64,000 bases of DNA from Chryseobacterium camelliae (GCF_030818575.1 NZ_JAUTAL010000001.1:2542001-2606000); one strand, 5' to 3'. Positions 1-10,000 are shown, numbered from the stretch's first letter. Made by a program: numbers and translations. Notes: generated by a model not told the origin, from the letters alone.

Positions 1-131
1 TGTCCCTCAACCACTAAGGAGAGCTTTACCAGCCTGTTGATTCCGTTGTGATGGTTTTCCGAAATGCCGTCAGCATTCTGTGACGGACGGAAAGAAGGAT
101 TTTTTACTGTATCTTGTGATTCTGTTTTCAT
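1..131 (-). CDS. N-terminal fragment, possible VgrG/TssI spike protein (cut by window edge)
   Basis: An ATG at 131 opens a reading frame that runs off the window after 43 codons. The visible part has a polar, probably disordered first 28 residues and then the stretch GINRLVKLSLVVEG. From memory this resembles the point where the first beta-barrel begins in VgrG proteins of Bacteroidetes T6SS clusters, but no diagnostic domain is inside the window. It starts 30 bases after the stop of the lytic transglycosylase and shares its strand, so it is probably in the same transcription unit as the T6SS genes upstream. The identity rests on a short motif and on context only; it could be another cluster protein. 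Confidence 0.4.
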   Translation of the reverse strand, partial: MKTESQDTVKNPSFRPSQNADGISENHHNGINRLVKLSLVVEG

Positions 132-161
132 ATGAAGTAGTGTTTGGATCGGTTGATGTGA

Positions 162-1025
162 TTATTGGGATACCGGACTGCTTTCCTTTATAGACCTGGA
201 AAGGATCTTGTTTTTTCTCATCAGGAAATCAGGCATGAGATCCATAGGCAGGTAAAAGGAGCTTTCTCCTTTACGCTGAAGGGTTTCGTTGATTCCCGGA
301 TTCCAGGCGAGCAGCTGGTCTACATTAACGTGCAGTTCATCTGCAATGACTTTCAGGTTAAATCCTGCATTGATATCTGTTTCCGCAAGTTCTGGACGGC
401 TGATTTTACTTCCGCCGTTCACGAGAAATACGGTATTCATTCTAGAAGAATTGTAATTTGCCAGCACACTCTGCAGCTCACCGGTCGCATAGCATGCATT
501 AAGATATTTATTGACGTGATTAATGGTTTCAGCAGGAAGGTATTTATAGAAAATATGGTATTGTGATGACCCCGCTGCCTGCATAGCTTTGGAAATATTG
601 CCTTCACCACAGTTGTATGCCGCAACCACCGTTACCCAGTTATTGTATTTTTTGTACAGATTGGATAGGGAGACAACCGCTGTTTTCGTGCTTTTATACA
701 AATCATTCCGGTTCTGTTCCGAGAGTCCATATTGGTTGGCGTGAGAGGTCATAAACTGCCATACGCCAACTGCACCGGCTCCGGAAATAACATTCGTATT
801 GAAACTGGATTCAATGAGCGCCAGATTTCTCAGGTGACGCGGAAGGCCTTTTTGAACAAGAGAATACTCTATAAATTTCACGATATCCTTGTTGGCATTG
901 ATGATGGTCTTGTAACGCCGCACGCTGTTCTCTGACGTATCTGTAGCAGAAAGGAACTGCCCAAAGACAGACCCTGAGCCTATCCAAAGCAGCATGATTG
1001 TGAAAACTACTCTTAAACTGTTCAT
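162..1025 (-). CDS. Secreted lytic transglycosylase (GH23/SLT) with C-terminal LysM-like region
   Basis: This 287-residue protein has a signal peptide (residues 1-22, ending VFGQ) and an SLT domain of the MltD type. The catalytic glutamate is E72 in LALIESSF, followed by GAVGVWQFM (84-92) and the late motif AAYNCGEGN. Residues about 205-262 look like one LysM repeat for peptidoglycan binding. Enzymes of this family cleave the MurNAc-GlcNAc bond to anhydro-muropeptides in the periplasm. The gene lies 75 bases downstream of the ClpV gene on the same strand. It may therefore be the enzyme that opens the wall for the T6SS envelope complex, although a general wall-turnover role cannot be excluded. 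Family assignment is firm; the T6SS role is inferred from position. Confidence 0.85.
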   Translation of the reverse strand: MNSLRVVFTIMLLWIGSGSVFGQFLSATDTSENSVRRYKTIINANKDIVKFIEYSLVQKGLPRHLRNLALIESSFNTNVISGAGAVGVWQFMTSHANQYGLSEQNRNDLYKSTKTAVVSLSNLYKKYNNWVTVVAAYNCGEGNISKAMQAAGSSQYHIFYKYLPAETINHVNKYLNACYATGELQSVLANYNSSRMNTVFLVNGGSKISRPELAETDINAGFNLKVIADELHVNVDQLLAWNPGINETLQRKGESSFYLPMDLMPDFLMRKNKILSRSIKESSPVSQ

Positions 1026-1100
1026 TGTAAGCTATTTAACGAATTAAAATGATCATTTTTTAGAAGCTTTGCATTTCCGATGTACGCTTCTTCGGTAATC

Positions 1101-3602
1101 TTACGCTTCTTCTACTTTCCAGCTTAACTTGTCTTCTTCGTTATCCCAGTCTGCAAAGATGGTCTGCCCGGATTTCACTTCTTCCCTTACGATCATCTTT
1201 GATATCGGCCTGGCAAGCTGTGCCCTGATCACTCCGGAGATCTGCCGTGCACCGTATTTGCTGCTAAAGCCTCCCAGTGCAAGGTTTTTCACCGCTTCAT
1301 CAGAAATTTTCAAGGTAATACCCAGGCGGTTTAATGAGTTATGCAGAGACTTCAGCTGGATATTGAAAATCCTTTCCGCAATGGATTCCGTGATCGGCGC
1401 AAACGGAATGATCTCTGTAATCCTCGCCAGAAACTCAGGCCTGAATTTACCGGAACCTGACATAATCTGCATCAGTGCTGAAGATTCCGGAATTTTGCCT
1501 TCCTCAAACTGACGTACAATTTCCTCACTCCCGATATTGGATGTAAACAGGATCAGCGCATTGCTGAAATCCCCCTCCTTACCGAGCTTATCATGTACTT
1601 TTCCTTCATCCATGATCTGTAAAAACACATCAAAAACAGAATGGTGTGCTTTTTCAATTTCGTCAAACAGCACTACCGTATAAGGCTGCTGCCTTATTTT
1701 ATTGACCAGCATTCCTCCTTCCTCATATCCTACATATCCCGGAGGCGCCCCGTAAAGCAATGCTGCTGAATGTTCTTCTTTAAATTCAGACATATCAAAA
1801 CGGATCATCGCTTTCTCATCATTGAAAAGCAGTTCTGCCATCGACTTTGCCAGCTCTGTTTTTCCGGTTCCCGTAGGTCCGAGAAGAAAAAATGAACCAA
1901 TGGGCTGTCCGGGTTTATTGAGGCCGCTCCGGTTTTCAACTATCGCATCGGAAAGGATTTTCAGGGCATGATCCTGGCCCACGACTCTTTTCAGGAGCAT
2001 GGACTCCATATTGAGGAGCTTTTCCTTTTCCTGGGCCTGTATTTTTCCGATCGGGATATTGGTTTTGGCCGCCATAACGGCAGCCAGTTCCAGCCGGTCT
2101 ACTTTTTCTCTCTTTTTTGAAGCATGCTGAATGAGCTCTTCGTATGTGCTGTCAATAATTTTCCTGATCTGATCCACCGGCATTGAATTGTCCAGTGCAG
2201 GCTGTTCACTTAAAGATCCCCAAAGGATCGGGCTGATCTTGTCTCTCAACAGGTTGTACGTCCAGATCAGTTCATCTGCCTGATCCTTCTCATCGGGATA
2301 CGTTTCCAGAAGAAGACTGTCATAATGGTTCTTCCAGCTGTCCAGTTCTTTTTCAGAAAGCTCGTCAAGCATCATTATGGCTGCCATAGTTCTGTCGAGC
2401 AGGTCAATGGCTGCATCCGGAAGCTTTTTACCTTTAGCATATCTTTTTGCCAGGCGAACACATTCTGGAAGGGCTGTTTTTTCCACTTCTATTCCGTGGT
2501 GCTTTTTATATCCGTCCAGCAGAACGTCAATCATCTTAACACAGGTTTTTTCATCCGGTTCATGAACGGTAAGGACTTCAAAACGCCTGTTAAATGCCTG
2601 TTCCGGCTCAATGATTTTCCTGTATTCTTCCTGGGTGGTGGCTCCGATAACGGTGATCTCACCTCTTGCCAGTTCAGGCTTCAGAAGGTTGGCTACATTG
2701 CCTATGCTGCCTTTAGGATCCAGAAGCGTATGGATCTCATCGATGAAAAGGATGGCCTTTTCTATTTTTTTACATTCATTAATGATTTTTTTCAGGCGGT
2801 CTTCAATTTCGCCCTTATAGGAGGTGCCTGCCAGCAATGCACCTGTATCCAGTTCAAGCAGGGTTGCATTCTTGAGCATCTCCGGAACATTACCTTTATT
2901 GATTTCTATCGCAAACCCTTCCACCAATGCCGTTTTCCCCACTCCGGGTTCCCCGATGATGATGACATTAGGCTTTGTTCTGCGGCAAAGGATTTCCACA
3001 AGCATTCTCAATTCCTTATCGCGTCCGATGATGTTTTCCAGTTCTCCTCTTTTAGCCTGAGCTGTCCTGTCTACACAATAATTTTTAATGGAAGGAAAAG
3101 ATGCTTCGGAAAAATCTGAACCGTTAGAGAAAATAGAAGAAAATTCACCGTTTTCTCCGGCAGCGAAAGGTGTATCTTTCCGGTACAGGTTGAATATTTC
3201 ATGTTCCCGCAGCGGAAGTGATTTGAGCTGCTGAAGGGTAAAAGCCACCTGAGGCTTTACAATGGCCGTAAGGATACATACGGGTGTGATTTCATCCAGA
3301 CCCAGTTTCAGGCGGATATCGTCTGCTTCTTCCACGATATGGTCAACCGTCTCATCCTGGCCAGCTTCATCGGGAAGATGTGTAGTTTTAGGATAGTCTT
3401 CAATACGCACATCCGCCCATTCGTAAAAATAGCCCGGATCCTTATCTATGCTTTTTAAAAACTCATTTAAACCGATATCCTTGTGCATCAAAGCCTGAAG
3501 GATATGCGGAGCGCCGTACGTGGCATTATAATTTTCTCTGGCAATAGACTGCGCAATATGAAAAAGCTGTTTTACCGTTTCGTTGGTGACCAGTACTCCC
3601 AT
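1101..3602 (-). CDS. tssH: T6SS sheath-disassembly ATPase ClpV/TssH
   Basis: This is an 833-residue Clp/Hsp100 protein with two AAA+ modules. Walker A1 is GEPGVGKT (217-224) and Walker B1 is ILFIDEI (about 284-290). Walker A2 is GPTGTGKT (575-582) and Walker B2 is VVLFDEIE (about 642-649). The N-terminal domain (1-145) resembles Clp_N but is short. ClpV unfolds contracted TssB/TssC sheath so that the subunits can be reused; it acts in the cytoplasm. ClpB is the main alternative for a two-AAA Clp protein. The short middle region (about 400-500), lacking a full ClpB coiled coil, and the neighbouring hcp and T6SS membrane genes favour TssH. The start at 3602 is the only in-frame ATG before the Clp_N fold. 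I see no clear TAnnTTTG element directly upstream. Confidence 0.9.
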   Translation of the reverse strand: MGVLVTNETVKQLFHIAQSIARENYNATYGAPHILQALMHKDIGLNEFLKSIDKDPGYFYEWADVRIEDYPKTTHLPDEAGQDETVDHIVEEADDIRLKLGLDEITPVCILTAIVKPQVAFTLQQLKSLPLREHEIFNLYRKDTPFAAGENGEFSSIFSNGSDFSEASFPSIKNYCVDRTAQAKRGELENIIGRDKELRMLVEILCRRTKPNVIIIGEPGVGKTALVEGFAIEINKGNVPEMLKNATLLELDTGALLAGTSYKGEIEDRLKKIINECKKIEKAILFIDEIHTLLDPKGSIGNVANLLKPELARGEITVIGATTQEEYRKIIEPEQAFNRRFEVLTVHEPDEKTCVKMIDVLLDGYKKHHGIEVEKTALPECVRLAKRYAKGKKLPDAAIDLLDRTMAAIMMLDELSEKELDSWKNHYDSLLLETYPDEKDQADELIWTYNLLRDKISPILWGSLSEQPALDNSMPVDQIRKIIDSTYEELIQHASKKREKVDRLELAAVMAAKTNIPIGKIQAQEKEKLLNMESMLLKRVVGQDHALKILSDAIVENRSGLNKPGQPIGSFFLLGPTGTGKTELAKSMAELLFNDEKAMIRFDMSEFKEEHSAALLYGAPPGYVGYEEGGMLVNKIRQQPYTVVLFDEIEKAHHSVFDVFLQIMDEGKVHDKLGKEGDFSNALILFTSNIGSEEIVRQFEEGKIPESSALMQIMSGSGKFRPEFLARITEIIPFAPITESIAERIFNIQLKSLHNSLNRLGITLKISDEAVKNLALGGFSSKYGARQISGVIRAQLARPISKMIVREEVKSGQTIFADWDNEEDKLSWKVEEA

Positions 3603-3790
3603 GTTGTATTTTTTTCAATTAATGTTATATGATGTGGTGATGGTTTAGAATTATTTTAATGTTTGCAGCAGCATAAAACTTAATCATTTAAAAAATTAAT
3701 TCTTTTACTAAGATATTAGTTTTTTTCAAAACATAAAAATTTATGTCTTAGGGATATGACGTAACATTAAGATGCTGGGACAGGAACGAA

Positions 3791-3819
3791 AGAGAAAAGA
3801 CTGCCGTGAGACAGTCTTT
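3791..3819 (-). terminator. Terminator after hcp
   Basis: Read on the minus strand, the spacer just after the hcp stop has a stem AAAGACTG/CAGTCTTT with an 8-base loop, followed by a pyrimidine-rich tract (TCTCTTT). It would separate the abundant hcp transcript from clpV. Confidence 0.6.
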
Positions 3820-3842
3820 GTATCGTTGCTATAATTTCCGAA

Positions 3843-4247
3843 TTATCCCATCGGCCAGATACCGTCGTAAGAGGAATTACCATAATTGATTTTTTCTGCG
3901 CTTACTACGAAGCTGATCAGCATATTGTTACTATCTATCGCATCGAAGTCCACTTCATGCTGGATCACATATCCGTTTTCCCAGTTCAGGGTGATCAGGG
4001 TGCCTTCTTCATGGGATTTGTTGAATGTGATTTCCCCTGAAGTAGGTTTGTATTTTCCGTTCAGTAAGCTTTCCAGGATGTCTGATTTTTCAGTAGCTTC
4101 CACAGTTAACTTAATGATTGCGTTGGAAGGATCTGAGGCTACTCGTCCTGATACATCCGTTGATCTGGAAACACTGTAGTTCAGTTTTAATAATTTCTGA
4201 CCTTCCCCTCCGTTGAATTTTAAGATTCCTCTTGAATTGTTTGCCAT
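3843..4247 (-). CDS. tssD: T6SS tube protein Hcp/TssD (Bacteroidetes type)
   Basis: This 134-residue protein has no signal peptide and an all-beta pattern. It has the layout of Bacteroidetes Hcp/TssD: an N-terminal GILKFNGGEGQKLLKLNYSV, a central VEATEKSDILESLL helix and a C-terminal VVSAEKINYG strand. Hcp forms the hexameric rings of the inner T6SS tube that is propelled by sheath contraction. The gene stands alone between its own promoter (-7 element at 4295-4302) and a terminator, as expected for a highly expressed structural protein. Two tandem palindromes lie upstream. Family assignment is from sequence pattern and position in a locus with ClpV, TssR and a DUF4280 protein. Confidence 0.88.
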   Translation of the reverse strand: MANNSRGILKFNGGEGQKLLKLNYSVSRSTDVSGRVASDPSNAIIKLTVEATEKSDILESLLNGKYKPTSGEITFNKSHEEGTLITLNWENGYVIQHEVDFDAIDSNNMLISFVVSAEKINYGNSSYDGIWPMG

Positions 4248-4294
4248 AATTGTAAATTTTAATCGTTAATACTGTTTATTCGATGATTCTTATA

Positions 4295-4302
4295 CAAAGA
4301 TA
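4295..4302 (-). promoter_or_regulatory. -7 promoter element of hcp
   Basis: On the minus strand this reads TATCTTTG, an exact match to the Bacteroidetes -7 consensus TAnnTTTG, about 47 bases before the hcp start codon. No TTG is visible at the usual -33 distance, which fits a promoter that depends on an activator. Confidence 0.65.
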
Positions 4303-4352
4303 AATCAGCGGATTTTTTTCTGAAAATTTTTAAATTTATTTTTTAAAATTTG

Positions 4353-4387
4353 TCGTATTTCTACGATTGCATGTCGTAATTCTACGA
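4353..4387. promoter_or_regulatory. Two tandem palindromic operator-like sites upstream of hcp
   Basis: Two perfect inverted repeats of the form TCGTA-N4-TACGA lie at 4353-4366 and 4374-4387. Their centres are 21 bp apart, two helical turns, so both would face the same side of the DNA. They lie about 51 bp upstream of the hcp -7 element, a position typical of activator binding. I found the pattern nowhere else in the window. Which protein binds is unknown; the LuxR-type response regulator at 15330-16001 is a candidate because it is the regulator encoded next to the locus. Confidence 0.6.
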
Positions 4388-4392
4388 TCCGC

Positions 4393-5361
4393 TTACGGCT
4401 TTTCGTCAATGATCAGTTGGGTTGTATTTCTGAAACCGTATTCGTCATATCCATAATCTATACGGATGCCGGAGACCAGTCCGCTTTCCTTGCGGATGGT
4501 ATACTGCCCGCTATATACGGCACCAGGAAATCCAGCCTCAGATTCAGCTTTCTGACTTAACATTATTTCAGAAGGTTGCCTGGAAAGTTCTGCAGCCTGG
4601 ATTACCGTTAAAGAAATTCCGGAATCTGATAAAGAAAACGGATAACTGGATGTCCCGTTCCTGAATGGAGTACGTACGGGAGCAAAATAAGTCTTAATGA
4701 AGATGTCATCCTGCATTCTCTCGCTGAAAAATTTGGGGTTCTGAACAGCATAAGCAAACTCTTCAATGTAGGTTTTAGCATATGGCCCAGGATACAGGTT
4801 CAGAAGCCTGTCTTTGATCTCCCTGAAACGGTCGGCCACCTCCTGACTCATCCGTATGTCTGCAATCTTTCCATTGAGATCCGTTTTTATTTCTATGGGA
4901 TTCAGCGATTTTATGCAGTCTTCGGCAAGATCTCCGAGGATACCGTCTTTCCTGTTGTAAAAATTGAGCTTGGAATAATGGAAAAGGTGATGTCCATCTT
5001 CAAAATCAATCCATTCCAGGAGTGCATCATAAAATACAGCCTGTTGGGAAATTTCCTGTTCGCGGTAAGTCTTTTCTACGATACCAACGGAATATTTCTG
5101 ATTAAGCTGATGAGGCTGAAAAGGGATTTCAGGATTTCTGTCCGGGCTTTTAAACGGGGCATCATTCCTGAGGTTATACCGGGCAATATCTGAACTTGCC
5201 GGAATGAGGAGCCTTTTCCCGGGAATCAACCTGTCAACGATAACATCTTCCCTGGCACACCGGTGGTTGTGGTATTCTTTAAGATAAAGCGGATTTTCCA
5301 ATTTTATGTCTTCAGCGATACTTTCAAGCGTTTCTCCGTGAAGGATAAAATGAACAATCAT
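4393..5361 (-). CDS. LysM-domain protein of the T6SS locus, function unknown
   Basis: I place the start at the ATG at 5361 (MIVHFILHGETLES), because the LysM fold begins there; an ATG at 5421 would add 20 residues unrelated to the fold. The resulting protein has about 322 residues. Residues 1-55 form one LysM domain ending in GKRLLIP. The rest is not recognised: it contains a segment around FEDGHHLFHYSKLNFYN, a central helical region and a beta-rich C-terminus. There is no signal peptide, so a LysM in this protein may act as an adaptor within the T6SS hub, as LysM domains do in phage baseplates, or the protein may be exported by the T6SS. It lies between the lipoproteins and hcp on the same strand. 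Confidence 0.6.
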   Translation of the reverse strand: MIVHFILHGETLESIAEDIKLENPLYLKEYHNHRCAREDVIVDRLIPGKRLLIPASSDIARYNLRNDAPFKSPDRNPEIPFQPHQLNQKYSVGIVEKTYREQEISQQAVFYDALLEWIDFEDGHHLFHYSKLNFYNRKDGILGDLAEDCIKSLNPIEIKTDLNGKIADIRMSQEVADRFREIKDRLLNLYPGPYAKTYIEEFAYAVQNPKFFSERMQDDIFIKTYFAPVRTPFRNGTSSYPFSLSDSGISLTVIQAAELSRQPSEIMLSQKAESEAGFPGAVYSGQYTIRKESGLVSGIRIDYGYDEYGFRNTTQLIIDEKP

Positions 5362-5543
5362 AGAACTATCTTTTAATATAGACCAATTTAGATAAAAATT
5401 TTTAACATCCCAAGAATACAACAGGAATATAACGGGTAATTTTGATGTAAATTAATCTTGATATTTTTATTTCTGACTGGTAAATTCAAGGTATTTATCG
5501 CTATCTGTGAAATGGTCAAACGTACCGTGAGATTACTTCATAC

Positions 5544-5981
5544 TTAATATCTGGATGCACATGAATCAAATAAATCCTTCCATTTGGTATCGTATTTTAA
5601 TTCAGCCGGCTGTTCAAGATTGGCTGACGTATTCATCAGCCTGCCGTCTTTTTTACGGTATTCTATCCAACCTATGGTCCCGCTGCCTTCGGTATCAATA
5701 ATAAGCTGACACGAGATCACCTCTTCATTATCGTCATCAATCAGGAGATTTACTTTCTTTTTATCGATCTTCCATTCTGAAAAAGGAAAATTGCTGCTCC
5801 TTACCAGTTCAGTGAGGTAATCATAACAGTTTTCCACCGTCTGATCTGCTGGTGTTTTAACAACAGCCTTGCGAGCATCAATACTATCATTTGATTCTTC
5901 TTTTTTAGCAGGCTCTCCTTTGCAGGAAAAAAGAAGCATAACAAAGAACAGTTTCAGCGTTTTTTTTAAACAGATAGACAA
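5544..5981 (-). CDS. Small lipoprotein, candidate immunity protein
   Basis: This 145-residue protein starts at a TTG (5981). It has a short basic/hydrophobic leader and an SPII lipobox LLFSC (cysteine about residue 20), followed by a charged spacer and a compact acidic/beta domain rich in Asp, Glu and Trp. I do not recognise the domain. It lies 87 bases downstream of the lipoprotein that overlaps the GH19/M15-like protein gene. A periplasm-facing lipoprotein next to a wall-degrading T6SS cargo gene is the usual arrangement for an immunity protein, so this may be a second immunity protein; it may also simply be a structural lipoprotein. No homologue is known to me. Confidence 0.5.
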   Translation of the reverse strand: MSICLKKTLKLFFVMLLFSCKGEPAKKEESNDSIDARKAVVKTPADQTVENCYDYLTELVRSSNFPFSEWKIDKKKVNLLIDDDNEEVISCQLIIDTEGSGTIGWIEYRKKDGRLMNTSANLEQPAELKYDTKWKDLFDSCASRY

Positions 5982-6068
5982 TCTTTTAAGTTTTAAATTT
6001 GAAAATCAATTACAGTGTGGTTCTCATAATACTCACTCTTACCAAGTTACACCATAAAAGTCAGAGTT

Positions 6069-7001
6069 TTACTTTCCAGAAGTACAGTGCGCTTTTTTTT
6101 CGCTTTCTATAAGTTCACTGAAAATTTCATCAGTAGGTTTCGGCAGAACAATTTTCGGGTTGAACGTGCAGATCTGCACTTTTTTATCCTGCCATGAATC
6201 AATCTCATGCACCACTTTATCAATTACAAAGTTTTTATTATACCTGATGAAATAAGTATACCGGTCAATTCCTTTCGGAAAATCTGTAGTCACTGAGAAA
6301 CCATTGCCCTCTTTTTTGATTCCGGACACCTGGTTTCCGCCATCCTGGGAAAAATTGGTTGACTGTAACTCTAAAGTATAGCCGCCATCCTGGTTCAGAA
6401 AAACAAAGAGCCCATCTCCCGTACCCGGTTTATTGCTGAAAATCTTATCTTCTTTACCGTCACCATTGATATCCATAGTAGTCATGGATAATTGGTCATT
6501 TTTCATATAGGCATCTATAGCAGATAAATGAGAGGACTTTTTCTTATTTCCATCCAATCTGTTATAGTAATCTACCAATGAAAAAACCAATGGCTGGTTC
6601 CCTTCGCGATATTCTATGACAATCCAGTTATTTTTATGGTCTTTCTTGTTGAAGATAAACTTCTCTTTCGGAAAGCGGATTGTTTTGAGGTTGGTATAAA
6701 CAGCTTTCTCTTTTAACCGGCCTGAAATTTCAGACATATAGTAGTTGCTGTCATCAGCCACTGTATAAAATTGTTCTTCTCCCATGGCTTTCTTAAGGGA
6801 ATCCGCTTCTTTTTCACCTGGATACAAAATATATATCCCGCTGTTATTAACAAGCGTATCCTGAACACTGCCCATTACTTTCTGAACCGTTTCGGGTGTT
6901 GCGGCTGATGCGGCAGATACCGTATTTTTTTTACAGGATACCGTCAGTATAAAGAGAGAAAAAATTCCCAGTGTGGTAATAGGATATATTGGTTTGATCA
7001 T
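6069..7001 (-). CDS. Lipoprotein translationally coupled to the T6SS cargo gene, probable immunity protein
   Basis: This 310-residue protein has a signal peptide with the lipobox LTVSC (cysteine at residue 23). Its start codon overlaps the stop codon of the upstream large gene as ATGA (6998-7001), which ties the synthesis of the two proteins together. About residues 170-215 contain a DINGDGKED stretch like a calcium-binding FG-GAP/EF-hand loop and a beta-rich region. A cognate lipoprotein encoded directly after a secreted wall hydrolase is the classic layout of a periplasmic immunity protein that protects the producer from its own or sister-cell toxin. That function is inferred from arrangement; the domain itself is not one I can name. 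Confidence 0.6.
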   Translation of the reverse strand: MIKPIYPITTLGIFSLFILTVSCKKNTVSAASAATPETVQKVMGSVQDTLVNNSGIYILYPGEKEADSLKKAMGEEQFYTVADDSNYYMSEISGRLKEKAVYTNLKTIRFPKEKFIFNKKDHKNNWIVIEYREGNQPLVFSLVDYYNRLDGNKKKSSHLSAIDAYMKNDQLSMTTMDINGDGKEDKIFSNKPGTGDGLFVFLNQDGGYTLELQSTNFSQDGGNQVSGIKKEGNGFSVTTDFPKGIDRYTYFIRYNKNFVIDKVVHEIDSWQDKKVQICTFNPKIVLPKPTDEIFSELIESEKKAHCTSGK

Positions 7002-10000
7002 TGGTTTATTTCTATATGGTAAGCTCCGTTTTCATCTAACAGCTGATGGAGTTCCGTTCTTTTCTGCATCTCGCTTTTAAAATCTGTAGGGTTAGAGAGC
7101 CTTCTTATGGATACGTCAAAGGTGTTCATCACTTCCGGGTTGGCCAGGTGTTTTGATACAGTTGAGGGTCCCAGATCATTGATCTTAGCTTCCATCTCAG
7201 AGATGATGTCAGCTTCTGACTTGCCTGCTTTTTTTCCTGCTGCATAGACATCAATAACCTGATCTCCTGCATTTGCATAAATTCCTTTTTGCGTGGCCAC
7301 GCTGGTTCTGCTTATATTTCCATACATAATCCTTGCCTGGTCTCCGGGCGTTCTTGCGGTACTGGTAATATAAATATCATTGTTTTTGGACGCAGTACCC
7401 ACTTCTTCCAGGATGGTTCTTGTCCTTTGCGAAATTCCGTCTGCCGACGCCGTTTCACCTTCAAAATGAATATTTACAGCACCTCCGCCTGATGCAGGTG
7501 TGGTCTTCAATCCATGAATACATTCTTCCGGGTATTTAAATATCTTTTTTAATTCCTTCAGGTATTTTTTTCTTTCTGCCCTTCCGTTTCCTCCACCATT
7601 CACCAGCCAGCTAATCGTGTCAATATAATCGGCATCTGCCAGGAGATTAAAATTTACGGCTCCATATTTCTTACTTACTCCATCCACTTCATACGTATAC
7701 TCCTGCTTAGGAAATTCCTTCCCGGTTGATCCGTCATATTCACTGAAAGAGGTTTTTGGCACTGTCCAGGTACTTCCCTTGCTCAGCTGCTTTCCCTGCT
7801 GCCAGAACCATCCTGCTGTGTCTACGGTAAGGTTCAGCTCTTCTGCTACTTTTTCGTAATTGGTAACGACATCTACTCCAGAATAGGATTTGTATCCAGC
7901 ATAGCCGTCTTTCCATGTCAGCTGCATGAGTCCTCTTCCCACATAAGGTTTGTAGCTGTCTTTACCGTTATATTCTTTCGTGGTCTGTAGCCGGTCTGTT
8001 TCGTAATACACCTGTGCCAGGAAATGTATTTTCCTGATGCAGGTATTGATTTCATATTTGGTAAAAGCCTCATTCAGTTTTTTCACAAAACTTTCATTGG
8101 TCTTATCATCCAGTTTACAGTTATTGGCTGTAAACATGGAGGACGTATTGGCTATGCCTTCACTTTCCCTGAGTTTTTTAAGAATTTCTTCAAACTCCTG
8201 AAGCGTAATGTCACGGTTACAGAAACATCTTTTGCCGACAACAAAATAGGCAACTTCTTTTTTAAGGAATTCCCCTTCATGCTTTTTAAGGTTGCCCTGG
8301 CATTCTGCTTTAAGCCAAAGGTATTCCGTTACCGTTTTGTACACATCAAAAGTCACTGTATCACCTTTACGGTATGCATCATTGGTTAAAGCCTTTACAA
8401 TAGTTTCTGTTTTGACAAACTTCTTTTGGGTGGAAAGCTGGGATTTGATTTTATCGGCAATGGTTTTAGCCACATTGTTTTTCTGTTCTTCAGTGGATGT
8501 GGCATTGTTGCCTCCGAAAGTATAGGTATGAGTACCGTCTTTGATGCCGCTTAATTTCCCTTTCCATTCAGTAAGTTTTTCATCAGCTTTAGGGCGAAGC
8601 TTAATTTTGACTTTAGCCAGATTGTTCTTGACCACTGCTTTGAGAACCGTTATTTCATTACCGTTTTCCTTGCCCTCAAGTACAGGAAGATCGGCATCTT
8701 TTGCTATAAAAACTGATTCTTTTTCTCTGATCCTGATGCTCACTTCTTTCCCCTCCAGCAGAAATCCTTTGGCAACCACATAAACTTCCTCTTCCAGAGG
8801 GGCGCTATTGATACGGATAAATTCAGGGCCAAGCTTAAACAAATTAATTGAAATGACTTCATCTTTTTTATACGAAGTTTTAGCCAGCGACTGTTTAATA
8901 TTTTCCAGCTTGGTATATTTCTTCTCAGCCTTTACAATAGGATCTATTTTAGACTTAATGATTCCGGCGACTTTATCTTTATCAATATTATTGTTATTAT
9001 TGCTGAATTTATATTGATACTGCCCGGCAGCTTCATCTGTTTCCTTGATAAACTCCTCTTTAGCAAAGTAAGCATCCAGCAGACTTTCTGTTTTTGGTTC
9101 CTGTACAATGCTGGTTGTTTTACCCTGTGGATTAGCCTGTGCCGGCTTCTGATCCGGCTTTACAATCCCATTAGATTCTGCCCAGTCCCAGAGTTCTCCC
9201 AATTTCTTTTTTACAGATTCGGTCATAGAATCTACGATCCCCTTTTCTTCTTTTTGAGGCGCAGACTTGGAAGCTGCGGGGGAACCGGCTGCCTTAGGTG
9301 TAGCGGAAGTTTTGGCCGGGGAAGAACTGCCCTTTGGAGCAGCTGCTGGTGAGGGCGTTGCAGAAGGAGCTTTGTAATCGGGATTTTTCACATCTACATT
9401 GGTGGTAGCATGCTTTTTATTTTTGTAATATTCTACAGTTACATAAAACTGGAGTTCTTTAGGATTTCTTTCTCCTTTGGCCGCCTGTTGCATCAGCGCT
9501 TTGGTGAGGACAAACTCAGCAGTAGCTGCCCCGGTTTTGTCTACAACGGCTTCCTTGCTTTCTACAAAAAGATTGTTGGCATTATGTCCATCTCCCTTAG
9601 CATCATCTTCCCATAGGGTGAAGAGCAGTTTTTCACCTGTAAGGTTAACACATTTGGCTTTGGCCACCAGTTTGTCCTGATAACTGAAGACGGTTCCCGG
9701 CACATCATCAACGTAACGGAGCTCAACCTTACTTATTTTTGGGACTTCCGCCGGCTGTGGCGTAATATCAATTGTTGTTGGACCTTTGCCTTCCGGCTCA
9801 TGGAGATAAGCCTCCAGGCGATAAGTATGCTTTGCGGCCACCTGTCCGAATGTAAAACTGCCGTTTCCGGTTTTTTTGATATTGGTAGTGGTAAAACTGC
9901 CATCGGGCCGCTTTTTAAATAACTCCCAGGTAACCAGTGCCGGATTGCGTTTTTCGCTTGGTGTGGCAGGATACCAGTCTGAAACGATATAAGTAGTCTG

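Noticed and set aside
2325..3119. 264-codon plus-strand ORF inside the clpV gene
   Set aside because: Antisense shadow of the ClpV reading frame; composition is that of a mirrored coding region.
5362..5421. Upstream start of the LysM gene at 5421
   Set aside because: It adds 20 residues outside the LysM fold.
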